From positions 613,990-677,989 of the forward strand of contig NZ_FPKU01000003.1 of NCBI RefSeq assembly GCF_900119845.1: a stretch of DNA of 64,000 nucleotides, read 5' to 3'. The translations under genes were made by a program, and so were the position numbers. Position 1 is the first letter of the stretch. Each line of letters starts with the position of its first letter. The notes beneath the pieces are model-generated. The model was not told the origin of the DNA. It saw nothing but the letters and a program-made list of their open reading frames with translations, and made no database searches. This stretch comes from Devosia enhydra. GTDB taxonomy: Bacteria > Pseudomonadota > Alphaproteobacteria > Rhizobiales > Devosiaceae. Positions 34,560-43,587 of this stretch are shown piece by piece.

Positions 34560-34991
34560 TCAGGCCGCCGCCTCAGTGGAAATCACGAAGCGCTTGCCCA
34601 GCGCCCTCAGCCCGGTTTCGAGCGTCGTAAGTTTGCTCGGATAGTTGGGATTGAGCATACGACGCACCTCGTTTTCCGACGCGCCGAGACGGGCTGCCAG
34701 CCCGACCCGCGTCATTCCAGAAGCCTGAAAGGCCTCGATGAAGGCAATCTTGGCCATCGCGGAAGCTGAAACATCGATCCATCGAAGCGTGCCGTCCTGA
34801 AGGGGCCGCGATGATGGTGCCGGCAAAGGACGCCGATCGACGACGTAGTTGAGTACAGTCAGGTCGAGCGCTTCCGCAGCGTTGTTAAGCGCCTCGTCCA
34901 AGTTTGCCCCACCTGTCACCGCTTCAGGCAGATCAGGGAAGGTCACGAGCAGACCGCCGTCATCGGAAACAAGCCGAGCCAAAAAACGCAT
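34560..34991 (-). CDS. hicB: HicB family antitoxin with helix-turn-helix
   Basis: 143 residues from the ATG at 34991 (AAGGA site). The N-terminal HicB RNase H-like fold (1-60, FLARLVSDDGGLLVTFPDLP and LDEALNNAAEALDL) is followed by a C-terminal DNA-binding domain (about 95-140, TRVGLAARLGASENEVRRML). It neutralises HicA and should autoregulate the operon. It lies 10 bp downstream of hicA. Confidence 0.88.
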   Translation of the reverse strand: MRFLARLVSDDGGLLVTFPDLPEAVTGGANLDEALNNAAEALDLTVLNYVVDRRPLPAPSSRPLQDGTLRWIDVSASAMAKIAFIEAFQASGMTRVGLAARLGASENEVRRMLNPNYPSKLTTLETGLRALGKRFVISTEAAA

Positions 34992-35001
34992 CGTGCATCC
35001 T

Positions 35002-35193
35002 TCACAATCCAAGCTGCGACCGGATGATCTTTTCCATCATGGGTGTGATCTCACCGGACTTGATGACCGTGAAACGGCCGGGCAGTCGCACGACACAATG
35101 CCCGCCCTTGCCACGAGAGAAATCCACCAGAAGGTCTAGCCCCTGTGCCCTGGCATCGGCCTTGAGCTTGCGGATCAACTGGTCGCGCTTCAC
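35002..35193 (-). CDS. hicA: HicA family toxin (mRNA interferase)
   Basis: 63 residues if started at the GTG at 35193, where the family motif begins (MKRDQLIRKL); an ATG at 35232 would add 13 residues but has no ribosome site. The double-stranded RNA-binding-like fold has the catalytic His in GKGGHCVVRL, where GSHH is the more usual form, and ends KIIRSQLGL. It would cleave mRNA when HicB is lost. It is the first gene of the hicAB pair. Confidence 0.8.
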   Translation of the reverse strand: MKRDQLIRKLKADARAQGLDLLVDFSRGKGGHCVVRLPGRFTVIKSGEITPMMEKIIRSQLGL

Positions 35194-35303
35194 TTCGCCC
35201 CCAAATTCGCACGATTTCGTACGACTGTCCATCGTGGCAGATGGCGCTGTACCACCGCTTGCCGCCGACCCGGAAAGGTCTGACGGCAGCGGAGGAGGGA
35301 AGG

Positions 35304-36299
35304 TCAGATCCGCCCTTCCTCCACCGCGTGGCAGGCGATGCCGTGGGTGCCGAAAGGCAGCACCTTGGGCACTTCGGTGCGGCAGCGTTCGTTGGCGAAG
35401 GGGCAGCGCGGGTTGAAGGCGCAGCCGGGCGGCGGATTGATCGGGGAGGGAATTTCGCCCTCGACCTTCTTGCGCCGCCGCCCCGTCATCTCGATGTCGG
35501 GCACCGCATCGAGCAGCATGCGCGTATAGGGGTGGCGCGGATTGGCGAAGAGATCGGCCGCATCGGCGACCTCGGCCAGCCGCCCCAGATAGAGCACGCC
35601 GATGCGGGTGGCCATGTGGCGCACGACCTGGAGGTTGTGCGAGATGAAGACGTAGGTGAGCCCGAACTCCTTCTGCAGATCCTTCATCAGATTGAGGATC
35701 TGGGCCTGCACGGAAACATCGAGCGCCGATGTCGGTTCGTCGCAGACGATGAAATCGGGCCGGGCTGCCAGGGCCCGGGCGATAGCAACGCGCTGGCGCT
35801 GCCCGCCCGAGAACTGGTGCGGGAATTTCACCCCATCCTCGGGCGAAAGCCCGACGAGGGTCAGGAGTTCGCCCACCCGCATCCGCCGGTCACGATCGGA
35901 CATGCTACCCTCGAAGACCTTGAGGGGCTCGGCAACGATGTCTGTCACCCGCCAGCGCGGATTGAGGCTGGCATAGGGATCCTGGAAGATCATCTGGAAA
36001 CGGCGGCGCAGGCGGCGCGCTTCGGCCCCCTTCAGCCCGGCGCGCAGCGACTTGCCCTCGAAGGCGATGTCGCCTTCTGATGGCGGGATGAGCCCGACGA
36101 TCAGCCGGGCGATGGTGGATTTGCCCGACCCCGATTCCCCCACCAGCGCGAAGGTTTCCCCGCGCGGGATGGAGAAGGAGACATCGTCGACCGCCCGCAC
36201 ATAGATCTTGGGGGTCTTTTCGATGACGCGGTTGAGCCAGGGCTTGGAGACGTCGAAGCGGCGCGAGAGGTTGCGAACCTCGAGAAGCGGTTGGGTCAT
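35304..36299 (-). CDS. dppF: Peptide/nickel-type ABC transporter ATP-binding protein DppF
   Basis: 331 residues. Walker [11 protein letters not shown] loop, signature [14 protein letters not shown], Walker [12 protein letters not shown] and switch His are all present. The C-terminal oligopeptide-transporter extension has the Cys-rich motif [14 protein letters not shown], which in DppD/OppF relatives holds an Fe-S cluster. It is the last gene of the five-gene importer and overlaps dppD by 4 bp. Confidence 0.92.
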   Translation of the reverse strand: MTQPLLEVRNLSRRFDVSKPWLNRVIEKTPKIYVRAVDDVSFSIPRGETFALVGESGSGKSTIARLIVGLIPPSEGDIAFEGKSLRAGLKGAEARRLRRRFQMIFQDPYASLNPRWRVTDIVAEPLKVFEGSMSDRDRRMRVGELLTLVGLSPEDGVKFPHQFSGGQRQRVAIARALAARPDFIVCDEPTSALDVSVQAQILNLMKDLQKEFGLTYVFISHNLQVVRHMATRIGVLYLGRLAEVADAADLFANPRHPYTRMLLDAVPDIEMTGRRRKKVEGEIPSPINPPPGCAFNPRCPFANERCRTEVPKVLPFGTHGIACHAVEEGRI

Positions 36300-37276
36300 G
36301 CCGGGGTGACCTCCGGATAGAGCCAGCAGGCGACGCGCCGATCGGGCGCGATCGGGTCGGCATCGGGTCGCTCGACCCGGCAGCGATCAAAGACCTTGGG
36401 GCAGCGCGGATTGAAGGCGCAGCCGGGCGGGATGGCGGAGAGGCGCGGCATGGACCCCGGGATCTGCAACAGGCGATCGAGATTGGCGCCCAACCGCGGG
36501 ATCGAACCCATCAGCCCCTGCGTATAGGGGTGCTTGGCATCCTTGATGACATCGCGCACCGGCCCGATCTCGGCGAGACGCCCGGCATACATCACCGCGA
36601 CGCGGTCGGCGGTTTCGGCGATGACGCCCATGTCGTGGGTGACGAGCATGATGGCGGCGCCGCGCTCGGCGCAGAGCTTTTTCATCACCTCGATGATCTG
36701 GGCCTGCACCGATACGTCGAGCGCAGTGGTGGGCTCGTCGGCAATCACGAGGTCCGGATCGGCACACAAAGCCAGCGCGATTACGACGCGCTGCCGCATG
36801 CCGCCCGAAAACTGGTGCGGGTAATCGTCGATACGCCGCGCCGCATCAGGAATGCCAACCTCGTCGAGAAGGCCGACCGCCCGCTTGCGCGCCTCGGCCT
36901 CCGAGAGCGGCAGATGCGTGCGGATGGTCTCGATGAGCTGCTTGGAGATGCGGTAGAGCGGGTTGAGCGAGGTCAGCGGATCCTGGAAGATCATGCCGAT
37001 GCGACGCCCGCGAATGGCGCGCATCTTTTCGGGCGAGAGATTGTCGATGCGCTCGCCCTTGAGGCGGATTTCACCGCCCGAGATGCGTCCGGGCGGCTCG
37101 ATGAGCCCGATGACGGCATTGCCGGTCATCGACTTGCCAGCGCCCGATTCGCCTACCACGCCGAGCACTTCGCCCGGCATGATGTCGAAGGACACATCGT
37201 CGACAGCCGTGAGGATGCCCCGGCGCGTGGGGAAATCCACCGTCAGATTGCGAACGGAGAGAAGGGGTTCGGTCAT
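36296..37276 (-). CDS. dppD: Peptide/nickel-type ABC transporter ATP-binding protein DppD
   Basis: 326 residues with Walker A GESGAGKS, signature [14 protein letters not shown], Walker [13 protein letters not shown]-loop VTHDMGV and the C-terminal [14 protein letters not shown] motif. It pairs with DppF as a heterodimer driving uptake. It lies 8 bp after dppC. Confidence 0.92.
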   Translation of the reverse strand: MTEPLLSVRNLTVDFPTRRGILTAVDDVSFDIMPGEVLGVVGESGAGKSMTGNAVIGLIEPPGRISGGEIRLKGERIDNLSPEKMRAIRGRRIGMIFQDPLTSLNPLYRISKQLIETIRTHLPLSEAEARKRAVGLLDEVGIPDAARRIDDYPHQFSGGMRQRVVIALALCADPDLVIADEPTTALDVSVQAQIIEVMKKLCAERGAAIMLVTHDMGVIAETADRVAVMYAGRLAEIGPVRDVIKDAKHPYTQGLMGSIPRLGANLDRLLQIPGSMPRLSAIPPGCAFNPRCPKVFDRCRVERPDADPIAPDRRVACWLYPEVTPA

Positions 37277-37284
37277 CTCGTCTC

Positions 37285-38250
37285 CTATCGCAGCTTGGGG
37301 TTGAGCGCGTCGCGCAGCCAGTCACCCAGGAGGTTGACCGAAAGCGCCAGCAGGATGAGCGTCACCGCCGGGAAGAACAGGATCCACCATTCGCCCGAGA
37401 ACAGGAATTGCTGCCCGATGCGGATGAGTGTGCCGAGCGAGGGCTGGGTGGGCGGTACGCCGACCCCGAGGAAGGACAGCGTCGCCTCCTCGATGATGGC
37501 GAGCGCCAGCCCGATGGTGCCGATGACCAGAACCGGGCCCATGACATTGGGCAGGATATGGCGCAGGAGGATGAGGATCGGATGCACGCCCATGATGCGG
37601 GCCGCCGAGACGTAATCCTTCTGCCGCTCGACCATGGTGGCGCCGCGCACGGTGCGGGCAAACTGGGCCCAGTTGGAAAGCCCGATGGCGAGGATCAGGA
37701 CCCAGATGGCCGCCCCTTCCTGCTGGCTCGGAGGGATGAGGCCGCGCGCGATGCCGAAGATCAGCAGCGCGATGAGGATGGCGGGAAAGGAGAGCTGCAC
37801 GTCGGCGATGCGCATGATCACCGCATCGATGATGCCGCCATTATAGCCCGCCGCGAGCCCGAGCGAGACGCCCATCACCATGGCAAACAGCGTGGCCGAA
37901 ACACCCACGAACAGCGAGATGCGGCTGCCATACATGATGGTCGAGAGCACGTCGCGACCCTGGTTGTCGGTGCCCAGGGCGTAGAAATTGGGCGAGAAGG
38001 CTGCCTTGCTCCAGGGCGGCGTGAAGCCATCCATGAGCTTGAGGCTTGCCGGGTTGAACGGATTGTAGGGCGCGATCAGCGGCGCAAAGACCGCAAGCAG
38101 GATCAACGTCAGGGCCACGATGGTGGCCACGATGGTGATGGGCGAGCGCCGCCAGGAATAGAGGATGTCGCTGTCGAGTATGCGCGCGATGCGTCCGGGC
38201 GGACGGGGTGGGGCCACCGGGGTGGCGGGGGTGAGGCTGGCATCGGACAT
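37285..38250 (-). CDS. dppC: Peptide-type ABC transporter permease DppC
   Basis: 321 residues from the ATG at 38250 (GGGAGG site). It has the OppC N-terminal domain, about six membrane helices, and the binding-protein-dependent transport signature around SAARIMGVHPILILLRHILP. It forms the membrane pore with DppB, one base after the dppB stop. Confidence 0.92.
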   Translation of the reverse strand: MSDASLTPATPVAPPRPPGRIARILDSDILYSWRRSPITIVATIVALTLILLAVFAPLIAPYNPFNPASLKLMDGFTPPWSKAAFSPNFYALGTDNQGRDVLSTIMYGSRISLFVGVSATLFAMVMGVSLGLAAGYNGGIIDAVIMRIADVQLSFPAILIALLIFGIARGLIPPSQQEGAAIWVLILAIGLSNWAQFARTVRGATMVERQKDYVSAARIMGVHPILILLRHILPNVMGPVLVIGTIGLALAIIEEATLSFLGVGVPPTQPSLGTLIRIGQQFLFSGEWWILFFPAVTLILLALSVNLLGDWLRDALNPKLR

Positions 38251-38251
38251 G

Positions 38252-39238
38252 TCAGTGCCCTCCCTTGCCGCCGCCATCGACGCGCAGACGCGGGTCGACG
38301 ACGTAATAGAGGATATCGACGATGAGATTGATGACCACGAAGACCAGCGCGATGAACATGAGATAGGCCGCCATGACGGGGACGTCGACCACGGCCACCG
38401 AATTGATGAAGAGCGAGCCGACGCCGGGCCATTGGAACACCGTCTCGGTGACGATGGCGAAGGCGATGACCGAGCCCAGCTGCAGCCCGGTGATGGTGAT
38501 CACCGGCACCAGCGTGTTCTTGAGCGCATGGCCGAAATTGATGGCGCGCTGGGTGAGGCCGCGGGCCCGCGCGAAGCGGATATATTCGGTGCGCAGCACC
38601 TCGAGCATCTCGGCGCGCACCAGCCGCATGATCAGGGTCAGCTGGAAAAGCGAGAGCGTGATGGCCGGCAGGATGATGGAGCGCAGGCCGCTCTCGGTCA
38701 GAAGCCCCGTCCGCCACCAGCCCAGATCGATCACCCCGCCCCGCCCGAACGAGGGCAGCCAGCGCAGTTGCACAGCAAAGATATAGATGAGCCCGATGCC
38801 GATGAGGAAGGTGGGCAGCGACACCCCGATCAGGGACGCCGACATGATGAAGCCCGACGAGAAGCTGCGCGGCCGCAGCGCCGTGTAGACGCCGAGCACC
38901 ACGCCGAACACCAGCGCGATGGTGGCCGAGGCGAAGGCCAGCTCGATGGTGGCGGGCAGCCTTTCGACGATCAGCTGCGCCACGGGCTGCTGCAGGCGAT
39001 AGGAAATTCCGAACTGCCCTTGGATGGCATTGCCCACGAAGCGCAGGAACTGCACGTAGAAGGGATCGTTCAGCCCGAGCCGATCGCGCATGATTTCCTG
39101 GTCTTCGAGGCGGGTATCGACCCCGACCATGCTGGCGATGGGATCGCCGACATATCGAAAGACCATGAAGGCGATGAGGGCGACGACCAGCATGACCAGG
39201 ACGGATTGCGCCAGGCGCCGGATGATGAAGGCCAGCAT
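38252..39238 (-). CDS. dppB: Peptide-type ABC transporter permease DppB
   Basis: 328 residues with about six membrane helices. The first is LAQSVLVMLVVALIAFMVF, and the transport signature is YIRFARARGLTQRAINFGHALKN in the usual place. It couples to DppD/DppF. It follows the binding-protein gene by 77 bp. Confidence 0.92.
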   Translation of the reverse strand: MLAFIIRRLAQSVLVMLVVALIAFMVFRYVGDPIASMVGVDTRLEDQEIMRDRLGLNDPFYVQFLRFVGNAIQGQFGISYRLQQPVAQLIVERLPATIELAFASATIALVFGVVLGVYTALRPRSFSSGFIMSASLIGVSLPTFLIGIGLIYIFAVQLRWLPSFGRGGVIDLGWWRTGLLTESGLRSIILPAITLSLFQLTLIMRLVRAEMLEVLRTEYIRFARARGLTQRAINFGHALKNTLVPVITITGLQLGSVIAFAIVTETVFQWPGVGSLFINSVAVVDVPVMAAYLMFIALVFVVINLIVDILYYVVDPRLRVDGGGKGGH

Positions 39239-39315
39239 GGGTGTGGTCTCCAGCGATCAATATGCGCCGCCGCGCCGGTGAAGACCGGCGCGGCGGACAA
39301 GCATGCCGAAAGGGC

Positions 39316-40896
39316 TTAGTTGAAGGTGACCGAGGTCATGAGCGGCTGGTTCTCGGGGTGAACCGGCAGCGTCATGTTGTCCTTCATCGCATAAGCGAGC
39401 ACCTGGTTGTGGATCGGCAGGAGCACGCGATCGGCCTGCACGACCTCCCAGATCTCGGCGATCGTGGCGTTGCGCTTGTCGAGGTCAACCTCGGTGCCCA
39501 GCGACTGGATCTTGGCGTCGAGCTCGGGGTTGGAATAGAGCCCGCCATTATAGGCGCCGTAGCTGCCTTCCTTGGTGTGGACCAGATCGTTGAAGACATA
39601 GGCCGAATCGAAGGTCGGCACGCCCCAGCCCAGGAGGTAGAAGTCGGTCTGGTTGGAGGTGACGAGCGGCGAATGCTGCGCGACCGGGCGCGAGGCCAGC
39701 GTCACGTTGATGCCGATCTGGCCCAGCATGCCGACGACGGCCTGGGAGATCGCCTCGTCATTGACGTAGCGGTTGTTGGGGGTGTCGAGCGTCACCGTGA
39801 AGCCCTCGGGATAACCGGCTTCGGTGAGGAGCGCCTTGGCCTTCTCGATATCGGGCTGCGGATAGGCGTCGAGCTCGGGGGTCCAGCCATTCACGAAAGG
39901 CGGGTTGGCCACACCGGTCGGGATGGAGTTGCCGCGCATCACGACGGTCTTAATCGCATCGCGGTCGATGGCCAGCGCCATGGCCTCGCGCACCTTCGCG
40001 TCGTTGAAGGGGTTGCGGTCGGTGATGTTGGACGAAGCGAGCGGCGCATCGCCGAACTTGTAGCCGAAATAGATGACGCGGTTTTCCGGGCCCGTCTCGA
40101 CCTTGAGGCCGGGGCTGGAGGAGAGCCGGTCGATATCCTGCACCGGCACGTCCTGCACGATGTCGACCTCGCCCGAGAGCAGGGCCGCGACGCGCGTGGC
40201 GGCATCGGCGATCGGCAGGTAGATGATCTCGGTCACCGCCGGCTTGGTCTCGGCCCAGTGGTTCTCGTTCATGGTGAGAACCGAGCGCACGTCGACTTCG
40301 CGCGACTGCAGGATATAGGGGCCGGTGCCGTTGGTGTTGCGCACGGCGTAATTGTCTTCGCCGGCCGCATAATCCTGGACGGCGACCACGTCATTGGCCT
40401 CGGACCAGGTCTTGTCCATGATGAAGGTGTTGGTGAGGTTGTTCGGATAGAGCGGCGAGGGGCCGACCATCTTCACTTCCACGGTCAGGTCATCGACGGC
40501 GGTGACGCTCTCGATGCCCACATGCAGCTGGCGCATGTTGGATTTGTCGGAGCGGGCGCGATCGAGCGAGAACACCACGTCCTCGGCCGTGAAGGCGGCG
40601 CCGTCATGGAACGTCACGCCCTCGCGGAGCTTGAACACCCAGGTGGTGGGGTCGCCGTCCTTGATGGCCCATTCGGTGGCGAGGCGCGGCTGCAGCGCGC
40701 CCGAGACGTCGCGATCCACGAGGGTTTCGTAGATATGATGGGCGAAATTGTGCGTCACGCCCTGGTTCTGGGAATGGGGGTCGAGGGTCAGTGCGTCCGA
40801 GGCACGGGCCCATCGGACGGTCTCGGCGCTGGCGGCGCCTACAAGCATGGAGCTCGCAAGCAACGCTACGCCGAACCTGGCAAGAACTGAATTCAT
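39316..40896 (-). CDS. dppA: Periplasmic peptide/nickel-type substrate-binding protein DppA
   Basis: 526 residues from the ATG at 40896 (GGGAG at 8 bp); an ATG 6 bp upstream is too close to that site. Signal peptide 1-24 (ending ASA-E), then an SBP family 5 domain with SDALTLDPHSQN near the mature start, TWVFKLREGVTFHDGAAFTA and ending TSVTFN. It captures a peptide or similar ligand for DppBCDF; the actual ligand is not predictable. It is the first gene of the operon and has a perfect palindrome upstream. Confidence 0.92.
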   Translation of the reverse strand: MNSVLARFGVALLASSMLVGAASAETVRWARASDALTLDPHSQNQGVTHNFAHHIYETLVDRDVSGALQPRLATEWAIKDGDPTTWVFKLREGVTFHDGAAFTAEDVVFSLDRARSDKSNMRQLHVGIESVTAVDDLTVEVKMVGPSPLYPNNLTNTFIMDKTWSEANDVVAVQDYAAGEDNYAVRNTNGTGPYILQSREVDVRSVLTMNENHWAETKPAVTEIIYLPIADAATRVAALLSGEVDIVQDVPVQDIDRLSSSPGLKVETGPENRVIYFGYKFGDAPLASSNITDRNPFNDAKVREAMALAIDRDAIKTVVMRGNSIPTGVANPPFVNGWTPELDAYPQPDIEKAKALLTEAGYPEGFTVTLDTPNNRYVNDEAISQAVVGMLGQIGINVTLASRPVAQHSPLVTSNQTDFYLLGWGVPTFDSAYVFNDLVHTKEGSYGAYNGGLYSNPELDAKIQSLGTEVDLDKRNATIAEIWEVVQADRVLLPIHNQVLAYAMKDNMTLPVHPENQPLMTSVTFN

Positions 40897-40989
40897 CGGC
40901 ATGTCTCCCAACATTAGATCACGCCTGCGCTTGTTGCGCGGGCTTCCCCTCAGAAAAGCGTCTTTTTCAATTCGGCGCAATGGGGGAGT

Positions 40990-41005
40990 TTGACCATATG
41001 GTCAA
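40990..41005. promoter_or_regulatory. Perfect 16-bp palindrome upstream of dppA
   Basis: TTGACCATATGGTCAA is a perfect inverted repeat 94-109 bp upstream of the dppA start codon and 105 bp before the VOC gene on the other strand. Its form suits a GntR- or LacI-type dimer, but no regulator gene is adjacent. Confidence 0.55.
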
Positions 41006-41109
41006 TTCCATGCCGTCATTCTGCCGCAGGGCTTGCCGGATGCTTTCGATCAGAGGGCCAGCGGCGCTTGGCGCTTGACTGGGCCGGCCCGCACCGGGCA
41101 TTGAGCCTC

Positions 41110-41514
41110 ATGCCCAACCGCGTCGCCATGGTCAGCCTGCTCGTGCCCGACTATGAGAGCGGCGTCGCGTTCTATCGCGACCGGCTCGGCTTCCGGCTCG
41201 TAACCGATACCCCGCTCGGCGATGGCAAGCGCTGGGTGGTGGTCGAGGCCGACAGCGGCGCCCGCCTGCTGCTGGCTATGCCCGGCAGCCCCGAACAGGC
41301 CGCGCGCATCGGCGACCAGACCGGCGGACGGGTGGGGTTCTTCCTCGAAACCGACGATTTTGCCGCAACCCATGCGCGTTTCCTCGCCGCGGGCGTTGCC
41401 TTCCGCGAGGCGCCACGCCACGAGCCCTATGGCAGCGTGGCGGTGTTTGCCGACCCGTTCGGCAATCTCTGGGATCTGATCGAACCGGCCAAAGCGGCCG
41501 ACAACACTGGGTGA
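41110..41514 (+). CDS. VOC superfamily protein (glyoxalase/bleomycin-resistance fold)
   Basis: 134 residues with paired beta-alpha-beta-beta-beta units: LLVPDYESGVAFYRDRLGFRLV at the start (read in two pieces) and VAVFADPFGNLWDLIEP at the end, with Glu as a likely metal ligand. The superfamily covers lyases, dioxygenases and resistance proteins; function is not resolved. ATG at 41110 matches the domain start. Its stop overlaps the next start by 4 bp. Confidence 0.82.
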   Translation: MPNRVAMVSLLVPDYESGVAFYRDRLGFRLVTDTPLGDGKRWVVVEADSGARLLLAMPGSPEQAARIGDQTGGRVGFFLETDDFAATHARFLAAGVAFREAPRHEPYGSVAVFADPFGNLWDLIEPAKAADNTG

Positions 41515-42473
41515 AACTGATGGACAAGCGCCGCCTCGGCCGTTCCGACCTCGAAATCGCGCCGCTCGCGCTGGGCACCAACGTGCTGGGCTGGACCATG
41601 GACGAGCCGACCTCGTTCACGGTGCTCGATGCCTTTCTGGATGAAGGGTTCACCGCCATCGACACCGCCGACGTCTATTCGCGCTGGGTGCCGGGAAATG
41701 ATAGCGAGAGCGAGAAGATCATCGGGCGCTGGATGAAGGCGCGCGGCAATCGCGACAAGGTGCTGGTGTTCACCAAGGTCGGCTCGGACATGGGCCAGGG
41801 CCACAAGGATCTCTCGGCCAAGTGGATCGCCGAGGCGGTCGAGCAATCGCTGAAGCGCCTGCAGACCGACTATATCGACCTCTACCAGAGCCATTGGCCC
41901 GACCCGGCGACCCCGATCGAGGAGACGCTCGAGGCCCATGACCGGCTGGTCAAGGCCGGCAAGGTGCGCTTCATCGGCACGTCGAACCAGAGCCATGAGC
42001 AGCTCAAGGCCGCCCTCGACGTCTCCGACGCCAGGGGCCTTGCGCGCTATCAGACGGTGCAGAACGAATTCAACCTCTATAGCCGCGCCGGCTTTTCGGG
42101 CGCCATCCAGGAGCTTTGCCTCAGGGAAGGCGTCTCGGGCCTGCATTATTACGGGCTCTCGGCGGGCTTCCTCACCGGCAAGTATCGCACCCCCGAAGAC
42201 GCGGCAAAGAGCGCTCGTGGCCCCAGCGTCGTGCAGCGCTTCCTCAACGAAAAAGGCCTGCGCATCCTCGCGGCGATGGACAGGGTTTCTGCCCGCACCG
42301 GCGCCGGCCTGCCCGAGATCGCGCTGGCCTGGGTGGTGGCGCAGCCGGGCGTCGCCGCGCCTATCGCTTCGGCGACGTCGCTCGACCAGCTCAAGATGCT
42401 GTCGAGCGGCGTGCGCCTCAAGCTCGCGGCCGAAGATCTTGCCGAGCTCACCGCCGCAGGCGCGGACGCCTGA
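41511..42473 (+). CDS. Aldo/keto reductase
   Basis: 320 residues; NADPH-dependent (beta/alpha)8 barrel. The tetrad is visible: Asp in AIDTADVYS, Tyr in the same segment, Lys in VLVFTKVG and His in YQSHWPDP. The cofactor loop is near the C-terminal PIASATSLDQL. It may start at GTG 41511, overlapping the VOC stop (GTGA), or at ATG 41520. Coupling to the VOC gene suggests carbonyl detoxification or sugar metabolism. Confidence 0.88.
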   Translation: MKLMDKRRLGRSDLEIAPLALGTNVLGWTMDEPTSFTVLDAFLDEGFTAIDTADVYSRWVPGNDSESEKIIGRWMKARGNRDKVLVFTKVGSDMGQGHKDLSAKWIAEAVEQSLKRLQTDYIDLYQSHWPDPATPIEETLEAHDRLVKAGKVRFIGTSNQSHEQLKAALDVSDARGLARYQTVQNEFNLYSRAGFSGAIQELCLREGVSGLHYYGLSAGFLTGKYRTPEDAAKSARGPSVVQRFLNEKGLRILAAMDRVSARTGAGLPEIALAWVVAQPGVAAPIASATSLDQLKMLSSGVRLKLAAEDLAELTAAGADA

Positions 42474-42632
42474 TGTCCTGATCGGGCCGGCGCTGCGGCT
42501 GCCGGCCCGCTACGGCCCACTGGGGCCGGGGCGCGCAGCCTCGATCGCCCGGACCATCGAGCAAAAAGATCGGGCGTGTCGAAGCACGACAGGGTGAGCG
42601 TCACCTCAGGGGTGACGCCCGCCGACCCTCTC

Positions 42633-43571
42633 TTACCAGTCGAAAGCAGCGACGGTTTCGCGCCGCCCGAGCATCATGGCATCGGCAACCAGCCGCAGCG
42701 GCCGGTCATCGGTTTCGCTCTGGCCGGCATCGAGTCGGTCGGCGAAGCGATCATAGATGCGCTCATATTCCTCGGACGGGGCCTCGAGCGCCACTTCGCC
42801 ATCGATGCGCAGCACCGTGCCGCCTTTTTCGAGGGCGAGCCGACGTCCTGCGCTGGTCTCGATGCTGATGGTCCAGACTTCGCCCTCGGTCTCGAGCCAG
42901 TTGAAATGGGCCGAAATCTCCGGGCGATGCGGCTCGCCGGTGCGGAAGGCGATTTCGACATCCACGGGGGTCTGGCGGTTTGCGGGGTAGCGCAGCAAGG
43001 CGCCTTCGACAAACACCGGAAAGGGCAGGATCTGGGTGAGGATCGAGAGCGCGTTGATGCCCGGATCGAAGACCCCGAAGCCGCCCGGCTCCCAGACCCA
43101 ATCCTGCCCCGGATGCCATTTGCGCACGCTTTCGCGCCAGTCGATCCTGAGGCGCGCCACGCCCTCGGCGGCGAGGATGTCGCGGGCCCGGTCGACGGCG
43201 GCGTTTTCGCGCGAATGCCAAGTCTGGAACAGCAGCCGGCCCTTGCGGGTGGCCTTCTGGCAGAGATCGTCGAATTCGGAAATCGTGGTCGAGGGCGGCT
43301 TTTCGAGCAGCACATCCTTGCCGGCATTGATGGCTTCGAGGGCCAGTTCGTGGCGCACCCCCGGCGGGGTGCAGATGGCGACGAGGCCGATCTCGGGCAT
43401 GGCGGCATAGAGCTCGGTCGGGGTCGAAAACACCGGCACCCCGCCATGCCCCACGCCCCGCTGGCTGACGAGCGCCGCGAGTTCGAAATCCTCACCCTTC
43501 TCGATCACCGGCAGGTGCTGGTCCTGCGCGATCTTGCCCACGCCGATGACCGCGATCTTGCGCCTTGGCAT
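42633..43571 (-). CDS. D-galactose/L-arabinose 1-dehydrogenase (Gfo/Idh/MocA family)
   Basis: 312 residues from the ATG at 43571. It has a Rossmann motif GVGKIAQDQHLP, catalytic Lys in LLEKPPS, and the distinctive stretches TWHSRENAAV, RKWHPGQDWVWEPGG and GVFDPGINALSILTQILP, which match the NAD(P) L-arabinose/D-galactose 1-dehydrogenase from Azospirillum as I recall it. It oxidises the aldose to its lactone in the cytosol. It lies 16 bp after the glycerate 2-kinase gene on the same strand, so both probably serve sugar-acid catabolism. Confidence 0.85.
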   Translation of the reverse strand: MPRRKIAVIGVGKIAQDQHLPVIEKGEDFELAALVSQRGVGHGGVPVFSTPTELYAAMPEIGLVAICTPPGVRHELALEAINAGKDVLLEKPPSTTISEFDDLCQKATRKGRLLFQTWHSRENAAVDRARDILAAEGVARLRIDWRESVRKWHPGQDWVWEPGGFGVFDPGINALSILTQILPFPVFVEGALLRYPANRQTPVDVEIAFRTGEPHRPEISAHFNWLETEGEVWTISIETSAGRRLALEKGGTVLRIDGEVALEAPSEEYERIYDRFADRLDAGQSETDDRPLRLVADAMMLGRRETVAAFDW

Positions 43572-43587
43572 CGCCTCGTCTCCCGTT

